A stretch of 64,000 nt of DNA from Neobacillus mesonae (GCA_023715865.1 JAMBOW010000001.1:496001-560000), one strand, 5' to 3'. Counted from the first letter of the stretch, positions 16,569-26,422 are shown. Notes: a model not told the origin generated them from the letters alone. Program-made: numbers and translations.

Positions 16569-18284
16569 TTGTTGAGGACATGTGTTTTTCTATTCAAATG
16601 GACCATTCTGATATATATACTGATTGGATTTGCGATCCAATTTACCGGCGCAGCAGGGATAAAGCTGTTTCAGGAACTGCTGGATGCCATCGTACTTGCC
16701 CAAAATGTAGATGATATCATGTTTCTTCTTATTTTATACGGTGCTTTGCTGATCGGATCTACAATATTAAACTATGTAGATGAATTTCCCAGCACATTTT
16801 TGTCAAACAGCATCTCTGAGAAGCTAAAGATCATCGCGCTCACGAAGGTGTCCAAAATTGATTATTCAGCCTATCAAATCACAGGAACCGGTCAGATGAT
16901 AAAAGTCATCGAGAATGGAGCTCAAGCTGGAGGAAATATCCTGCATGCTTTTTACTTTACGATCTTTCATGAGCTGCTTCCCAAAATACTATTTAGTCTA
17001 TTGTTTATCGGCTTATACAATGTCAATATCATGCTGCTAATCCTGGCTGGATATATACTCGTGTTTATACTGACTAATTTGCTGCTGCGGACACTTTACC
17101 GAGTTAAGTCCTCCTTGATTGAGAATCAGGAGAAGATGTCGAGATACTCCATCCGCGGTTTTATGGAGCTCGTCGTATTCCGGCTGAATAAGCGATACAA
17201 AAGAGAAATCGAACGCATGAGCGGTACATCCAAAACCATTGTAATACAAACTACCCAAATTCGACTTGTGCATGAAGCGTTCTTTGCTATTTTTGCTCTG
17301 ATTGTCAATTTCATTAAGATCGGTGTCATTATTTATGGTGCGGAACAGATTATTTCAGGCGATCTCTCGATCGGTGTCATTGTTGCAATGATCATGTTTA
17401 TTGATCAGGTGTATATGCCGATTGCGATCTTTAATGTATTGTACGTGGATTATAAGCTGGACCGTGTGACTTATTCGAGGTTTGAAGCATTTTTGAACCA
17501 GCCCGAGGATCGTAATTTAGAGACAGGAATAGAGGTAAAAGAGATCGACGGAGAGATTCAGTTTAAAAAGGTTAGTTTTGTTTATGGGGATATTCATATT
17601 TTGAGAGACATCTCTTTTTCTATCGAAAAAGGAACTTCAGATGCGATTGTGGGTCTCAGCGGCAGCGGAAAGTCAACGATCGTCAAGCTCATGCTCGGTC
17701 TTCTTAAGAAAAAATCAGGGGAAATATTAGTTGATGGGATTGACGTAGATTCGATTCAATTGAACAGCTTATACGATCACATAGCTTATATTTCGCAGGA
17801 ACCGCCAATATTTGATACAACCATTCGAAACAATATGATGATGGGAACAGATATCTCTGATCATGAGTTATACCGTTTGCTGGATAAGGTCAGCCTTGCG
17901 GAAAAAGTAAAGAAACTCCCTGATCAGCTGGATACATGGGTAGGCGAACGAGGTACGAAATTATCTGGCGGAGAGAAGCAGCGGCTTGCTTTTGCAAGAA
18001 TAATGGGTCAGCATCGGCCTCTTATTATCCTTGATGAACCGGTGTCTGCATTGGATAATATTATGGAAAAGAGAATCATGAATGAATTGCTTTATATGTG
18101 TAAGGGGAAGACCTTGATCGTAATTGCACATCGGATCAGCTCCATTAAGGATGTGGACAAAATTTTATTGGTCAAAGATGGAGCTGTTGTTGATGAGGGA
18201 TCATTCGGTGAACTCATTCATAGAAATAAGTATTTCAAAGAGCTGTGGAGTATGGAGCATGCATGCACATCACTCCTCGAGTAA
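16569..18284 (+). CDS. ABC exporter, fused permease and ATPase
   Basis: Type I ABC half-exporter of 571 residues, working as a dimer in the cytoplasmic membrane. Six membrane helices lie in residues 1-310. The ATPase has Walker A GLSGSGKST at about 361, Q-loop YISQEPP, signature LSGGEKQR at about 464, Walker B LIILDEP and H-loop IAHR. All catalytic motifs are intact, so a homodimer is plausible. The start is TTG with GGAGGT 9 bases upstream. The leader-peptide attenuator in front suggests induction by a translation inhibitor or by codon-specific stalling. Peptide or antibiotic export is likely but unproven. Confidence 0.88.
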   Translation: MLRTCVFLFKWTILIYILIGFAIQFTGAAGIKLFQELLDAIVLAQNVDDIMFLLILYGALLIGSTILNYVDEFPSTFLSNSISEKLKIIALTKVSKIDYSAYQITGTGQMIKVIENGAQAGGNILHAFYFTIFHELLPKILFSLLFIGLYNVNIMLLILAGYILVFILTNLLLRTLYRVKSSLIENQEKMSRYSIRGFMELVVFRLNKRYKREIERMSGTSKTIVIQTTQIRLVHEAFFAIFALIVNFIKIGVIIYGAEQIISGDLSIGVIVAMIMFIDQVYMPIAIFNVLYVDYKLDRVTYSRFEAFLNQPEDRNLETGIEVKEIDGEIQFKKVSFVYGDIHILRDISFSIEKGTSDAIVGLSGSGKSTIVKLMLGLLKKKSGEILVDGIDVDSIQLNSLYDHIAYISQEPPIFDTTIRNNMMMGTDISDHELYRLLDKVSLAEKVKKLPDQLDTWVGERGTKLSGGEKQRLAFARIMGQHRPLIILDEPVSALDNIMEKRIMNELLYMCKGKTLIVIAHRISSIKDVDKILLVKDGAVVDEGSFGELIHRNKYFKELWSMEHACTSLLE

Positions 18285-18299
18285 GGTCTAGATATATAG

Positions 18300-18330
18300 A
18301 AAGGCTGCCTTTATTGGCAGCCTTTTATTT
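18300..18330 (+). terminator. intrinsic terminator
   Basis: AAGGCTGCC pairs with GGCAGCCTTTT across a five-base loop. It lies between the convergent ABC exporter and MFS genes. Confidence 0.85.
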
Positions 18331-18334
18331 CATC

Positions 18335-19585
18335 TCAATTGCTTGCTTCATTAGACACGGGCTTGCCCGCTTCGACCAGCACTTTGTTTCCAATCAGGAA
18401 AAAACCTAGAATAAACAGTACAATGCCCGTTCCAATAAGCAGCCATTCAATAGATATTACATCCGAGACAGGTCCAAAAACGAGCATCCCAAGCGGCATC
18501 ATCGATGTCGATATCATGGTCAGTACACCGAACACCCTGCCTAAATAATCGGGTTCTACTTTTTCCTGCAATAGAACCGTAAAAGGGGTATTGAAGAAGG
18601 GTATGGCGATTCCGAACAAGCCCATGAAGAATAAATAAATGCCGAAGCCGGGAGTAACTCCAAGCGCAAACGTGCAAGCTCCCATGATCATTCCTGCCAA
18701 GGTCATCGTGTGAATTTTGTTTGTAAAGCCTCCCCATGAAGCAAGAAGAATGCCGCCGATCATCATTCCAATAGCAAAGGCAATTTCAATTGCGGTTAAT
18801 CTCCACACATCACTTCCGAATGTTCTAGTAACCTGCAGTGGAGTCAAAAACGCTGCAGGTGCTGAAAGTACATTGAAACATGCGACAAATATAAAAAATC
18901 TTTTAATGAAATCATGATTTTTTATATAGACCAGCCCTTTTCTCAGATCGCTCATATAGCTTGTCGTCTGATCCTGCATCGCTTTGGAATGCGCAGGTAT
19001 GCGCAAGTAAAACAGAAGAGTAAGGATGGCGACTAAGGCTGTGATCACATCAATAAAAAAGATAACCTCAATCGTTGCCATTGTTAGTAAAGCACCGCTG
19101 GCCATCGGTGATACGATCATGATAAAGGCCTGAATACTTCCGTTAATTCCATTCACCCTTGTCAATTGATCCTCTGGAACAATTTGTGGAAGGATGGCTC
19201 CGACTGCAGGGGTTTGTATGCCTGTACCCACAGCCCGAATGGCAGACATTAAGAACAGCAGCCAAATCGCATCATATCCGAGCAGGAACAAAATCGCCAA
19301 GATCAAGGTTGATATCGCAATGAGAGAATCGGCTAGAACGATCATGAGCTTCCGGTTGAAGCGATCAGCCCACACTCCTGCAAACGGTGATAAGAAAAAG
19401 GTTGGAACAAATCCGCAGATGATGGATATAGTCATCATGACACCTGATTGTGTGTTTAACGTGATGTACCACATGATAGCATACTGAACTAAAGAAGACC
19501 CAAACAAAGATATGGTCTGACTTGTTAAAAAGAGAGTGATATTCCTTTTCCATGAATTCATCACTACTTCATTTTTTTGCGTCAT
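18335..19585 (-). CDS. MFS transporter, DHA3 (Mef-like) type
   Basis: Proton-coupled exporter of 416 residues with 12 predicted helices. Motif A-like GVWADRFNRKLMIVLADS follows helix 2. RAVGTGIQTPAVGAILPQIVPEDQLTRVNG is typical of the DHA3/macrolide-efflux branch, as is the sixth-loop region. AAAAGGATG is 7 bases before the ATG at 19585, favouring it over the ATG eight codons in. Drug efflux is the family expectation, but the substrate is unknown. It is monocistronic and convergent with the ABC exporter. Confidence 0.87.
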   Translation of the reverse strand: MTQKNEVVMNSWKRNITLFLTSQTISLFGSSLVQYAIMWYITLNTQSGVMMTISIICGFVPTFFLSPFAGVWADRFNRKLMIVLADSLIAISTLILAILFLLGYDAIWLLFLMSAIRAVGTGIQTPAVGAILPQIVPEDQLTRVNGINGSIQAFIMIVSPMASGALLTMATIEVIFFIDVITALVAILTLLFYLRIPAHSKAMQDQTTSYMSDLRKGLVYIKNHDFIKRFFIFVACFNVLSAPAAFLTPLQVTRTFGSDVWRLTAIEIAFAIGMMIGGILLASWGGFTNKIHTMTLAGMIMGACTFALGVTPGFGIYLFFMGLFGIAIPFFNTPFTVLLQEKVEPDYLGRVFGVLTMISTSMMPLGMLVFGPVSDVISIEWLLIGTGIVLFILGFFLIGNKVLVEAGKPVSNEASN

Positions 19586-19799
19586 GTTTTTAACATCCTT
19601 TTATCTTTATACTTAATATGATGCATTAAAAACAAACAAAATTAAACAAAGTCCAATAATATATAAACATAATATACATTTGTCTAGTTATATTCAAGAT
19701 GTTTATTTTATTGTTTTGCCTTTAACTTTCCTCTAATTTGCATTGTTATTAGTAATGTCTGGATGTTCATTGCTGATCTTGTTGTAAGGAGGGATGAAT

Positions 19800-20249
19800 T
19801 TGAAACTGGGAGTTTTTTTACTTGCTGTTGTATTATTAATTGTGATTGGTTTGTTTGTTGTATTTGCATTTTTGGATGATGATCCGCCTCAACCCAAAAT
19901 AAGAGTAGATGGAAAAGAAGTTACATCTGTGCGAGGTTCGTATTGCTGGGAAGGAAAATTTCGATCGTTATGTGCCGAATCCATTACTCCACCAGATCTG
20001 ATGAAGCATCACGAGCTCCAGCCTACAGTGGTTCAACCAGAAGCTAAATTATTTATAGAATTTGAGCAGGAACCTCTAGATGGTTCTATGGGAGTTAATC
20101 AGTGGAGTGATAACCATAACGCTGTGGACATACCTCTGAATTATAACATGATCGCCGTACCCAAACAAAAGGGAATTTATATCTATGATGTCTATGCACA
20201 CTGGAATAATGGAAGCTCAAGTTACGCATTTTCAGTTAAAGTTGAATAA
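19800..20249 (+). CDS. membrane-anchored hypothetical protein with SYCW...C motif
   Basis: 149 residues. Residues 1-25 form a membrane anchor, then an acidic proline linker (DDDPPQPK). The outer domain begins KIRVDGKEVTSVRGSYCW and has a second cysteine 12 residues later (SLCAES), so a disulfide is possible. I do not recognise a named family, though the SYCW-x-C pattern recurs in small secreted proteins of Bacillota. The start is placed at TTG 19800, 7 bases after AAGGAGG; the ATG at 19794 touches the ribosome binding site. No obvious partner is adjacent. Confidence 0.6.
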   Translation: MKLGVFLLAVVLLIVIGLFVVFAFLDDDPPQPKIRVDGKEVTSVRGSYCWEGKFRSLCAESITPPDLMKHHELQPTVVQPEAKLFIEFEQEPLDGSMGVNQWSDNHNAVDIPLNYNMIAVPKQKGIYIYDVYAHWNNGSSSYAFSVKVE

Positions 20250-20346
20250 TGGACAAAAATAACAGTTGAAGAGAAATGTGTTCATAATTCCAATCTTAAA
20301 ATTGCATACTATGGGTACTATTCAATTTTAAGGAGGCTATATTCGA

Positions 20347-22020
20347 TTGGACCCAGCTATGAACAAATTACTAATTTCCGCTCTTGGGGGCGTGAATGAA
20401 ATTGGGAAAAACATGTACTTTTTAAAATACGATCAGGACATCGTAATTATTGATTGCGGCTCCAAGTTTCCTGATGAAAGTCTGCCTGGCATTGATCTGA
20501 TCGTCCCGGACTTTTCCTATCTCTTGGATCATCAAGAGGAGGTAAAAGCTCTTATCGTAACGCATGGTCATGAAGATCATATTGGAGGCATACCCTACTT
20601 GCTGAAGCAGTTAAATGTGCCAATCTATGGGACTGCACTAACCATAGGCTTAATCAAAATAAAACTGAAGGAGCATGGACTGTTAGATGAATCCCAGCTC
20701 TATGTCATTGATGAGAACTCAGTAATTGACGCTGGAACAATTAAGGCTTCCTTTTTTGCAACCATTCACAGTATTCCGGATTGTTTGGGTGTCGTATTTG
20801 ATACCCCAGAAGGAACCGTAGTACATACGGGAGATTTCAAATTTGACATGTCGCCTGTTAACGGTCCTTACCCGGATCTTCATCGTATGGCGGAAATCGG
20901 CAAAAAAGGAGTTAAGGTATTAGTGTCGGAAAGTACGAATGCAGAACGGCCAGGATTTACTCCATCCGAGCGGGTTGTCGGAAGCCACATCCTGGATGCC
21001 TTTGCCAGCGCGAAACAGCAGGTGTTCATATCTACCTTTGCCTCTAATGTAAATCGGGTTCAACAGATCATTGATGCAGCGATTGAAACGAATCGTAAAC
21101 TCGCACTTCTCGGAAGAAGCATGATTAATGTGGTAGAGGTTGCTCAAGATTTGGGTTATCTGCGCATTCCTGAGGGACTGCTGATCGATGCACGAGATTC
21201 TGAAAAGTTTCCTCCTGAGCAAGTAGCGGTATTATGTACGGGGAGCCAAGGAGAGCCTATGGCCGCTTTATCCAGGCTGGCAAGCTCGCAGCACCCTCAT
21301 ATTGAGGTATTGCCTGGAGATACCGTCATTATCGCTGCAGGGGCAATTCCGGGAAACGAACGGAATCTTTCAAATGTAGTTGATAACTTGTATGGAATTG
21401 GTGCAAAGGTGATATACGGATCAGGAAGTGCTTCAGGCATGCATGTATCCGGGCATGGGAGTCAGGAAGAGTTGAAATTAATGCTTACTTTAATGAAGCC
21501 TGAATATCTAGTGCCGGTACACGGCGAATTTCGAATGCTGTATAAGCATCGTCTGCTTGCAGAGTCTGTAGGTGTCCCAAGCGAGAATGTGTTTATTGTT
21601 CGGAACGGGGAGACTGTGCAAATCAAGGACGGGATTGCAGGACTTGGACCTAAGGTACATGCAGGCAACAATCTGGTTGACGGCCTTGGTGTGGGGGATA
21701 TCGGCAACATTGTATTAAGGGATCGCAGACACTTGGCATCAGATGGCATGCTGATCATCGTTACAACCTTAAGCAAAACAGAAAGAAAAATGATGGCTTC
21801 TCCGGAAGTCATCTCGCGAGGCTTCATTTTTGTTAAAGAAAATGAAGAACTCATGGAACAAATAAATGAAGTGATTTTGCAGAGCATGGACGATCTGACT
21901 GAATCGGAAGCTAGTCAATGGAATTTGATCAAGCAGGTGTTAAAAGATAATGTCGGGCGCTTTATATATAGCCAGACCAAAAGAAGACCGATGATTTTGC
22001 CAATTGTAATAGAGGTGTAA
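20347..22020 (+). CDS. ribonuclease J family protein
   Basis: Metallo-beta-lactamase/beta-CASP exo- and endoribonuclease of 557 residues, close to the usual RNase J length. Zinc motif THGHEDHIGG (H73, H75, D77, H78) is followed by HSIPDCLGVVF and HTGDFKFD. The beta-CASP part has FISTFASNVNRVQQ and CTGSQGEPMAALSR, then HVSGHGS and HGEFRML. It ends TKRRPMILPIVIEV like RNase J1. The start is TTG after AAGGAGG. It acts in RNA turnover and 5' processing, and is free-standing with its own terminator. It may be J1 or an extra paralogue; the canonical neighbours are not present here. Confidence 0.93.
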   Translation: MDPAMNKLLISALGGVNEIGKNMYFLKYDQDIVIIDCGSKFPDESLPGIDLIVPDFSYLLDHQEEVKALIVTHGHEDHIGGIPYLLKQLNVPIYGTALTIGLIKIKLKEHGLLDESQLYVIDENSVIDAGTIKASFFATIHSIPDCLGVVFDTPEGTVVHTGDFKFDMSPVNGPYPDLHRMAEIGKKGVKVLVSESTNAERPGFTPSERVVGSHILDAFASAKQQVFISTFASNVNRVQQIIDAAIETNRKLALLGRSMINVVEVAQDLGYLRIPEGLLIDARDSEKFPPEQVAVLCTGSQGEPMAALSRLASSQHPHIEVLPGDTVIIAAGAIPGNERNLSNVVDNLYGIGAKVIYGSGSASGMHVSGHGSQEELKLMLTLMKPEYLVPVHGEFRMLYKHRLLAESVGVPSENVFIVRNGETVQIKDGIAGLGPKVHAGNNLVDGLGVGDIGNIVLRDRRHLASDGMLIIVTTLSKTERKMMASPEVISRGFIFVKENEELMEQINEVILQSMDDLTESEASQWNLIKQVLKDNVGRFIYSQTKRRPMILPIVIEV

Positions 22021-22036
22021 TTATTGTATCGATAAG

Positions 22037-22067
22037 AAGGATCGCATGTAAGATGCGATCCTTTTTG
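22037..22067 (+). terminator. intrinsic terminator
   Basis: AAGGATCGCAT pairs with ATGCGATCCTTTTT. It ends the RNase J gene. Confidence 0.9.
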
Positions 22068-22208
22068 TTATCCTTTTTTTGTAATCGGTTATCGCATTCT
22101 CGAGGGAAGTCCATTATAATGGTTCTGGAGAAGACGGACCACATTCAACTTATCCTTAAAAAACTGAAAGCGGTGACAAGTCGTTGTCATTGGAGAGGGG
22201 TACATAAG

Positions 22209-23189
22209 ATGTCGAAAACGATTAAGTGGGGAATTTTAGGTACAGGCTGGATTGCATCTCAGTTTACGAAAGATCTTGCTTTTGCGAGCAATGGGGAAGC
22301 TTACGCCGTTGGATCGAGAAATTTAGACAGCGCATCCAGGTTTGCTGCTGAATATGGAATTGAGAAAGCACATGGAAGCTATGAGGATTTAGTAAACGAC
22401 TCAGAGATCGATGCCATTTATGTGGCTACACCGCATCCTTTTCATAAGGAAAATGTATTATTGTGTTTAAGAGCAGGTAAAGCAGTGTTATGTGAGAAAC
22501 CGTTTACAGTGAACGCTGCTGAATTAGAAGAAGTGGTATCGTATGCGAAAGAGAACAAGATCTTTTTGATGGAGGGAATGTGGACCCGTTTTCTTCCAGC
22601 CATCCGCCAAGTGAGAGAATGGATTGCTCAAGAGAAAATCGGTGAAATCAAGCTTGTTAAAGCTGACTTCGGTTTCCGTGCTGACGACAACCCGGAGGGC
22701 AGACTATTGAATCCGAATCTTGGGGGCGGTGCTTTGCTTGATGCAGGCATCTATCCTGTATCTTTTGCATCCATGATATTCGGAGCAGAGCCTAAGCAGG
22801 TATGGAGCACAGCTGATATCGGCAAGACAGGGGTGGATGAGCAGTTTTCCCTGTTGTTCGATTATGGCTCTGGTAAAACAGCGCAGCTGAACGGGGCAGT
22901 AAGACTTGGTTTGACCAACGAAGCTTACATTTACGGCACAGAAGGGTATATCCGTATTCCTTCCTTCTTGAATGCAGCAACGGCTGTTCTCCATGTAAAT
23001 GGAAATGAAGAAGTTTTTGAGGATAACCGTACTTCACTTGGTTACGCATTTGAAGCCGAAGAGGTCGGAAGATGCTTGAGTGAGGGAGAGACTGAAAGTT
23101 CTGTCATTCCGCTGGAAGAATCAGTAGCTATTATGAAGCTGCTTGATCAAATTCGAGGCCAGTGGGGGCTTCGTTATCCGTTTGAATAA
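22209..23189 (+). CDS. Gfo/Idh/MocA family oxidoreductase
   Basis: NAD(P)-dependent dehydrogenase of 326 residues, probably acting on a sugar or inositol-like polyol. The Rossmann motif reads WGILGTGWIASQFTKDL. The family EKP motif is AVLCEKPFTVN, and LNPNLGGGALLDAGIYPV is the substrate/dimer segment, as in dihydrodiol or xylose dehydrogenase-like members. An upstream in-frame ATG (22053) is rejected because it lies in the preceding terminator; AGAGGGG sits before the ATG at 22209. It is single and is followed by a terminator shared with the convergent gene. Confidence 0.88.
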   Translation: MSKTIKWGILGTGWIASQFTKDLAFASNGEAYAVGSRNLDSASRFAAEYGIEKAHGSYEDLVNDSEIDAIYVATPHPFHKENVLLCLRAGKAVLCEKPFTVNAAELEEVVSYAKENKIFLMEGMWTRFLPAIRQVREWIAQEKIGEIKLVKADFGFRADDNPEGRLLNPNLGGGALLDAGIYPVSFASMIFGAEPKQVWSTADIGKTGVDEQFSLLFDYGSGKTAQLNGAVRLGLTNEAYIYGTEGYIRIPSFLNAATAVLHVNGNEEVFEDNRTSLGYAFEAEEVGRCLSEGETESSVIPLEESVAIMKLLDQIRGQWGLRYPFE

Positions 23190-23207
23190 TTCAATTTGAA
23201 TGCAAAT

Positions 23208-23245
23208 AGAAGACCTGCGCCTGTAAAGGAAGCAGGTCTTCTTAC
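23208..23245. terminator. intrinsic terminator between convergent genes
   Basis: AGAAGACCTGC pairs with GCAGGTCTTCT. It lies between the Gfo/Idh gene and the RCC1-repeat gene. Confidence 0.8.
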
Positions 23246-23259
23246 ATAATAAATGTAAA

Positions 23260-24735
23260 TTAGTTGTTGTTAATCCTCAGTTCTGATAGCTGCGCATTCC
23301 AGGTCACTTGATATCCCATTTGTTTAAGTAATGAAGCAGGGATCATTACTGCATTGCGCTCGAAATAAGGTGCGCTGCTTAGTATTGTTGTTTGTCCATT
23401 GATGTTCACTTCTGGGTCGTTTAATAAAAAGGAAGCCGATGACTGACCGCTAGTAATCGTATATAGACGACCAGCAGGCGCGCTGTTCTCTATTAAGGAA
23501 GTGACAGTCAGCTTCGCATCTAATGCGTCAACCACCTGTCTAAGCGGAACACTGATTAGTCGGTTGCTCATGACTGCCGTATAAGGAGTGTAAAGGACAT
23601 CCCCATCGACAATGATCGTTATACCCTCACGAATTTGCTCGGGGGTATAGATCATAGAGTCGCTAGTCACCGGAACTCCGATTTCATTCCATTTGTTACC
23701 CCCAAACCCCCATGCCTTTCCTTTTGAATCGATGGCCAGCACATGGTATTCTCCAGCGGATACCTGCTTCATGTTCTTCAGTGTTTTGACTTTTCCACCC
23801 TTGCCTGTAGGCCGCTTTCCATCGATCCATACGTCACCTGTATCCGTCAGCAGAACAGCATAATCTCGATTTACATCGAGACTTTGTATTTTTAATTCAG
23901 GATATACATTGGCGGGTTTACTTGTTAACCGAGCTTTTGAGGAAGAATTGTCTATAGACCATTTGATGGCCTTCCCCGAGGTTGTAATTCCATACATTTG
24001 GTTTAAATGAGCGCTGACTTCCTTTAACTTCGGTAGATCCCCCAGCTTCTTGGGTGCAGTAATGCTCAGCTCTTCTGTGGTGTAATAATCCAACTCAAAA
24101 ATCCAAACCTTTCCCTCGGTATCAAGAGCATGCCCCATTTGATATGAGTTGGTTCCAACACTCTTAATATTCTTTAATCCTTTGATCGGATAAGGTTTGC
24201 TGGATTCGCCTGTTTGCAAGTCACGCTTCCAAACCCATACAGTACCATCTTTTTTTAATGCAAAACCAGTGTTACTATTTGTTGTTATGAATTCGATACC
24301 GGACAGGGAAGGAATTTGTTTTGCTCCTGTAGTGTTACCCTCTTCCTTTGGTTGGGAGCCCCATTCCCATACTGTTCCATCTTTTTTTAGGCCAAGCAGC
24401 TGAAGTCCGATATCTTCAATCATTACGAAGTCTGATGGAGTGTCTAATTTGGCAGGAGATACGATTCTAAATAGTGCAGGAGAATCCATCAGCCCGTAAT
24501 TTCTGCCCCATGTCCAGACCGAACCATCAGCCCTTAGTCCAATCGAATACCATTGTTTTGCCTCTACTTGTACATAAGCAGTAGGATTGGTGTGAGATGA
24601 TGTGGTGGATACAGAAGATGCTGTATCTATTTTCGTACCTGAGGCAGAAGCGAATGATCCGCCTAACAATGCGGCTGTAATCGTAAAAATAGAGACGATT
24701 GTTGCAGCAGATTGTACTGTGTTTCGTTTTTTCAT
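23260..24735 (-). CDS. secreted RCC1-repeat protein with C-terminal stalk domain
   Basis: Exported protein of 491 residues. The signal peptide is about residues 1-31 (ending SFASA). Residues 55-370 contain RCC1-like beta-propeller repeats with the recurring pattern of an Asp-Gly turn and W-W-G strand, seen in RADGSVWTWGRNYG, KKDGTVWEWGSQ, KKDGTVWVWKRD and DSKGKAWGFGGN. Residues about 375-491 are a copper-amine-oxidase-like stalk domain (RLISVPLRQVVDALDAKL, RNAVMIPASLLKQMGYQVTWN). The propeller probably mediates binding outside the cell; no enzyme motif is seen. It is a single gene. Confidence 0.78.
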   Translation of the reverse strand: MKKRNTVQSAATIVSIFTITAALLGGSFASASGTKIDTASSVSTTSSHTNPTAYVQVEAKQWYSIGLRADGSVWTWGRNYGLMDSPALFRIVSPAKLDTPSDFVMIEDIGLQLLGLKKDGTVWEWGSQPKEEGNTTGAKQIPSLSGIEFITTNSNTGFALKKDGTVWVWKRDLQTGESSKPYPIKGLKNIKSVGTNSYQMGHALDTEGKVWIFELDYYTTEELSITAPKKLGDLPKLKEVSAHLNQMYGITTSGKAIKWSIDNSSSKARLTSKPANVYPELKIQSLDVNRDYAVLLTDTGDVWIDGKRPTGKGGKVKTLKNMKQVSAGEYHVLAIDSKGKAWGFGGNKWNEIGVPVTSDSMIYTPEQIREGITIIVDGDVLYTPYTAVMSNRLISVPLRQVVDALDAKLTVTSLIENSAPAGRLYTITSGQSSASFLLNDPEVNINGQTTILSSAPYFERNAVMIPASLLKQMGYQVTWNAQLSELRINNN

Positions 24736-24890
24736 CTATTGATCCTCCAAAAAGGAAATGTTTTACATAAAAGAAAGACGTATCTGTGACAAATAAAGTT
24801 TCGATAGCTTTTCAAATTTTTCATAGGAAGTAGATGAATTTTTCGTATAATAGAAGAAGATTTCATTAATTAACTAAAGGAGCGATAAAG

Positions 24891-25196
24891 ATGGAAAAAG
24901 AGCAGATCATTCATTCTGTCGTATTTTCACTTAAGCACGAGAAGGGTTCAGCAGAAGAAACGAAGTTCCTAAATGATGGAAAAGCGGCGCTTAGCAGTAT
25001 CCCGACCGTAAATAACTTTCAGGTGTTTCGTGAAATCAGCCCCAAAAATACATATGATTTTGGTTTTTCCATGGTCTTTAATAGCAGAGAAGATTATGAA
25101 GCTTACAACGTGCATACTAAGCATGTTGAATTTGTATCCAACCGTTGGGAGAAGGAAGTTGTACAGTTTTTGGAAATCGACTACGGGACACTTTAA
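24891..25196 (+). CDS. Dabb (stress-responsive A/B barrel) protein
   Basis: Small dimeric alpha/beta barrel protein of 101 residues. Features are IIHSVVFSLK at the N-terminus, the YDFGFSMVFNSREDYEAYNVHTKHVEF segment with the family's conserved Y-x-x-H-x-x-H pattern, and a closing EIDY strand. The family includes stress-induced proteins and a few cyclases; the biochemical role here is unknown. AAAGGAG precedes the ATG. It is monocistronic. Confidence 0.85.
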   Translation: MEKEQIIHSVVFSLKHEKGSAEETKFLNDGKAALSSIPTVNNFQVFREISPKNTYDFGFSMVFNSREDYEAYNVHTKHVEFVSNRWEKEVVQFLEIDYGTL

Positions 25197-25200
25197 TCCA

Positions 25201-25240
25201 ACGCGCAAGGACATAAGTTTTATGTTCTTGTGCGTTTTTT
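25201..25240 (+). terminator. intrinsic terminator
   Basis: ACGCGCAAGGACAT pairs with ATGTTCTTGTGCGT and is followed by T6. It ends the Dabb gene. Confidence 0.88.
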
Positions 25241-25371
25241 AAATTATCAAATGTATTACCGTCAATATCAATTAAATCTATTGCTCTATAATCCAGACTT
25301 CCTATATATTGAAAAGGTCACTATACTGCTTTCACATATAAATATAATGAAGAGAGGAAGCTAAAAAATCC

Positions 25372-26346
25372 ATGAAATATAGAAGAGTTGGATCAAGCGG
25401 AATCAAGGTTAGTGAAATTGGATTGGGCAGCTGGTTAACGTATGGTACGGCTGCAGAACAGAAGGCTGCTGATACTTGTATAGACAAAGCTTTTGAATGC
25501 GGTATCAACTTTTTTGACACAGCCAACGCTTACAATCGCGGTGAGGGCGAGAAAGCAATCGGAGCAGCTTTAAAATCGTATAAGCGTTCTGATTATGTGC
25601 TGAGTACCAAAGTATTTTTCCCAATGGGGGATGGACCCAATGATAGGGGATTATCCAGAAAGGCAATCATGGAGCAGTGTGAGGCCAGCTTAAAGAGGCT
25701 GGGAACAGACTACATCGACATCTATTTTTGTCATCGGTTTGATAACGAAACCCCGACGGAAGAAACACTTCGTGCACTTGATGATCTGACCGCTCAAGGT
25801 AAAATTCTGTATGCTGCCGTGAGTGAGTGGAGCTCTGCCCAAATTGCAGAAGCTGCCGGAATATCCAGACGTCTAAATCTTCGTCCCCTTATCGCGAATC
25901 AACCTATATATAATATGTTTGAGAGATACATAGAAGAGGAAGTGCTGAGCGTATCGAACGAAGCAGGAATCGGTCAGATTGTATTTTCCCCGCTTGCTCA
26001 GGGAATTCTTACCGGAAAGTATAAATCCGGTCATCAGCCGCCTGCCGGATCACGCGGAGCAGACAACAGTGTGAACGGCGTGATCCGCAGTTACCTGCGT
26101 GATGACGTGCTGGAGGTTGTAGGGCAGCTTGAAGGATTGGCGAATGAGAAAGGCATTAAACTGTCTCAGCTTGCACTGGCTTGGACACTACGACTTCCTG
26201 GGATCAGCTCTGCATTAATTGGGGCTAGTCGTCCTGAGCAGATCGAAGAAAATGCATTAGCAGCGGAGATCGAGCTGGATTCTGAAACTTTAAACCGAAT
26301 CGATCAGCTGTTAAAGCAGGTAGAAGATTTTAGACCGATGAGATAA
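25372..26346 (+). CDS. aldo/keto reductase, Kv-beta-like branch
   Basis: NADPH-dependent reductase of 324 residues. Tetrad residues are D and Y in FFDTANAYNRGEGE, K in VLSTKVFFP and H in YFCHRFD. The NADPH site includes SALIGASRPEQIEENA near the C-terminus. The sequence begins MKYRRVGSSGIKVSEIGLGSW. Members reduce methylglyoxal or glyceraldehyde phosphate-like aldehydes, but the substrate here is unknown. AGAGGAAG lies 11 bases before the ATG. It is followed by a terminator. Confidence 0.9.
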   Translation: MKYRRVGSSGIKVSEIGLGSWLTYGTAAEQKAADTCIDKAFECGINFFDTANAYNRGEGEKAIGAALKSYKRSDYVLSTKVFFPMGDGPNDRGLSRKAIMEQCEASLKRLGTDYIDIYFCHRFDNETPTEETLRALDDLTAQGKILYAAVSEWSSAQIAEAAGISRRLNLRPLIANQPIYNMFERYIEEEVLSVSNEAGIGQIVFSPLAQGILTGKYKSGHQPPAGSRGADNSVNGVIRSYLRDDVLEVVGQLEGLANEKGIKLSQLALAWTLRLPGISSALIGASRPEQIEENALAAEIELDSETLNRIDQLLKQVEDFRPMR

Positions 26347-26370
26347 GCTTCTACAATAGTGGTCTTATAT

Positions 26371-26404
26371 AAAAGCACAAGCAGACTATGCTGCTTGTGC
26401 TTTT
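26371..26404 (+). terminator. intrinsic terminator
   Basis: AAAAGCACAAGCAG pairs with CTGCTTGTGCTTTT. It lies between the aldo/keto reductase and GNAT genes. Confidence 0.88.
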
Positions 26405-26422
26405 GATTAGGGGGATTGAACA

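Noticed and set aside
22053-22208. 52-codon upstream extension of the Gfo/Idh gene
   Set aside because: It starts inside the RNase J terminator hairpin and lacks a ribosome binding site; AGAGGGG marks the start at 22209.
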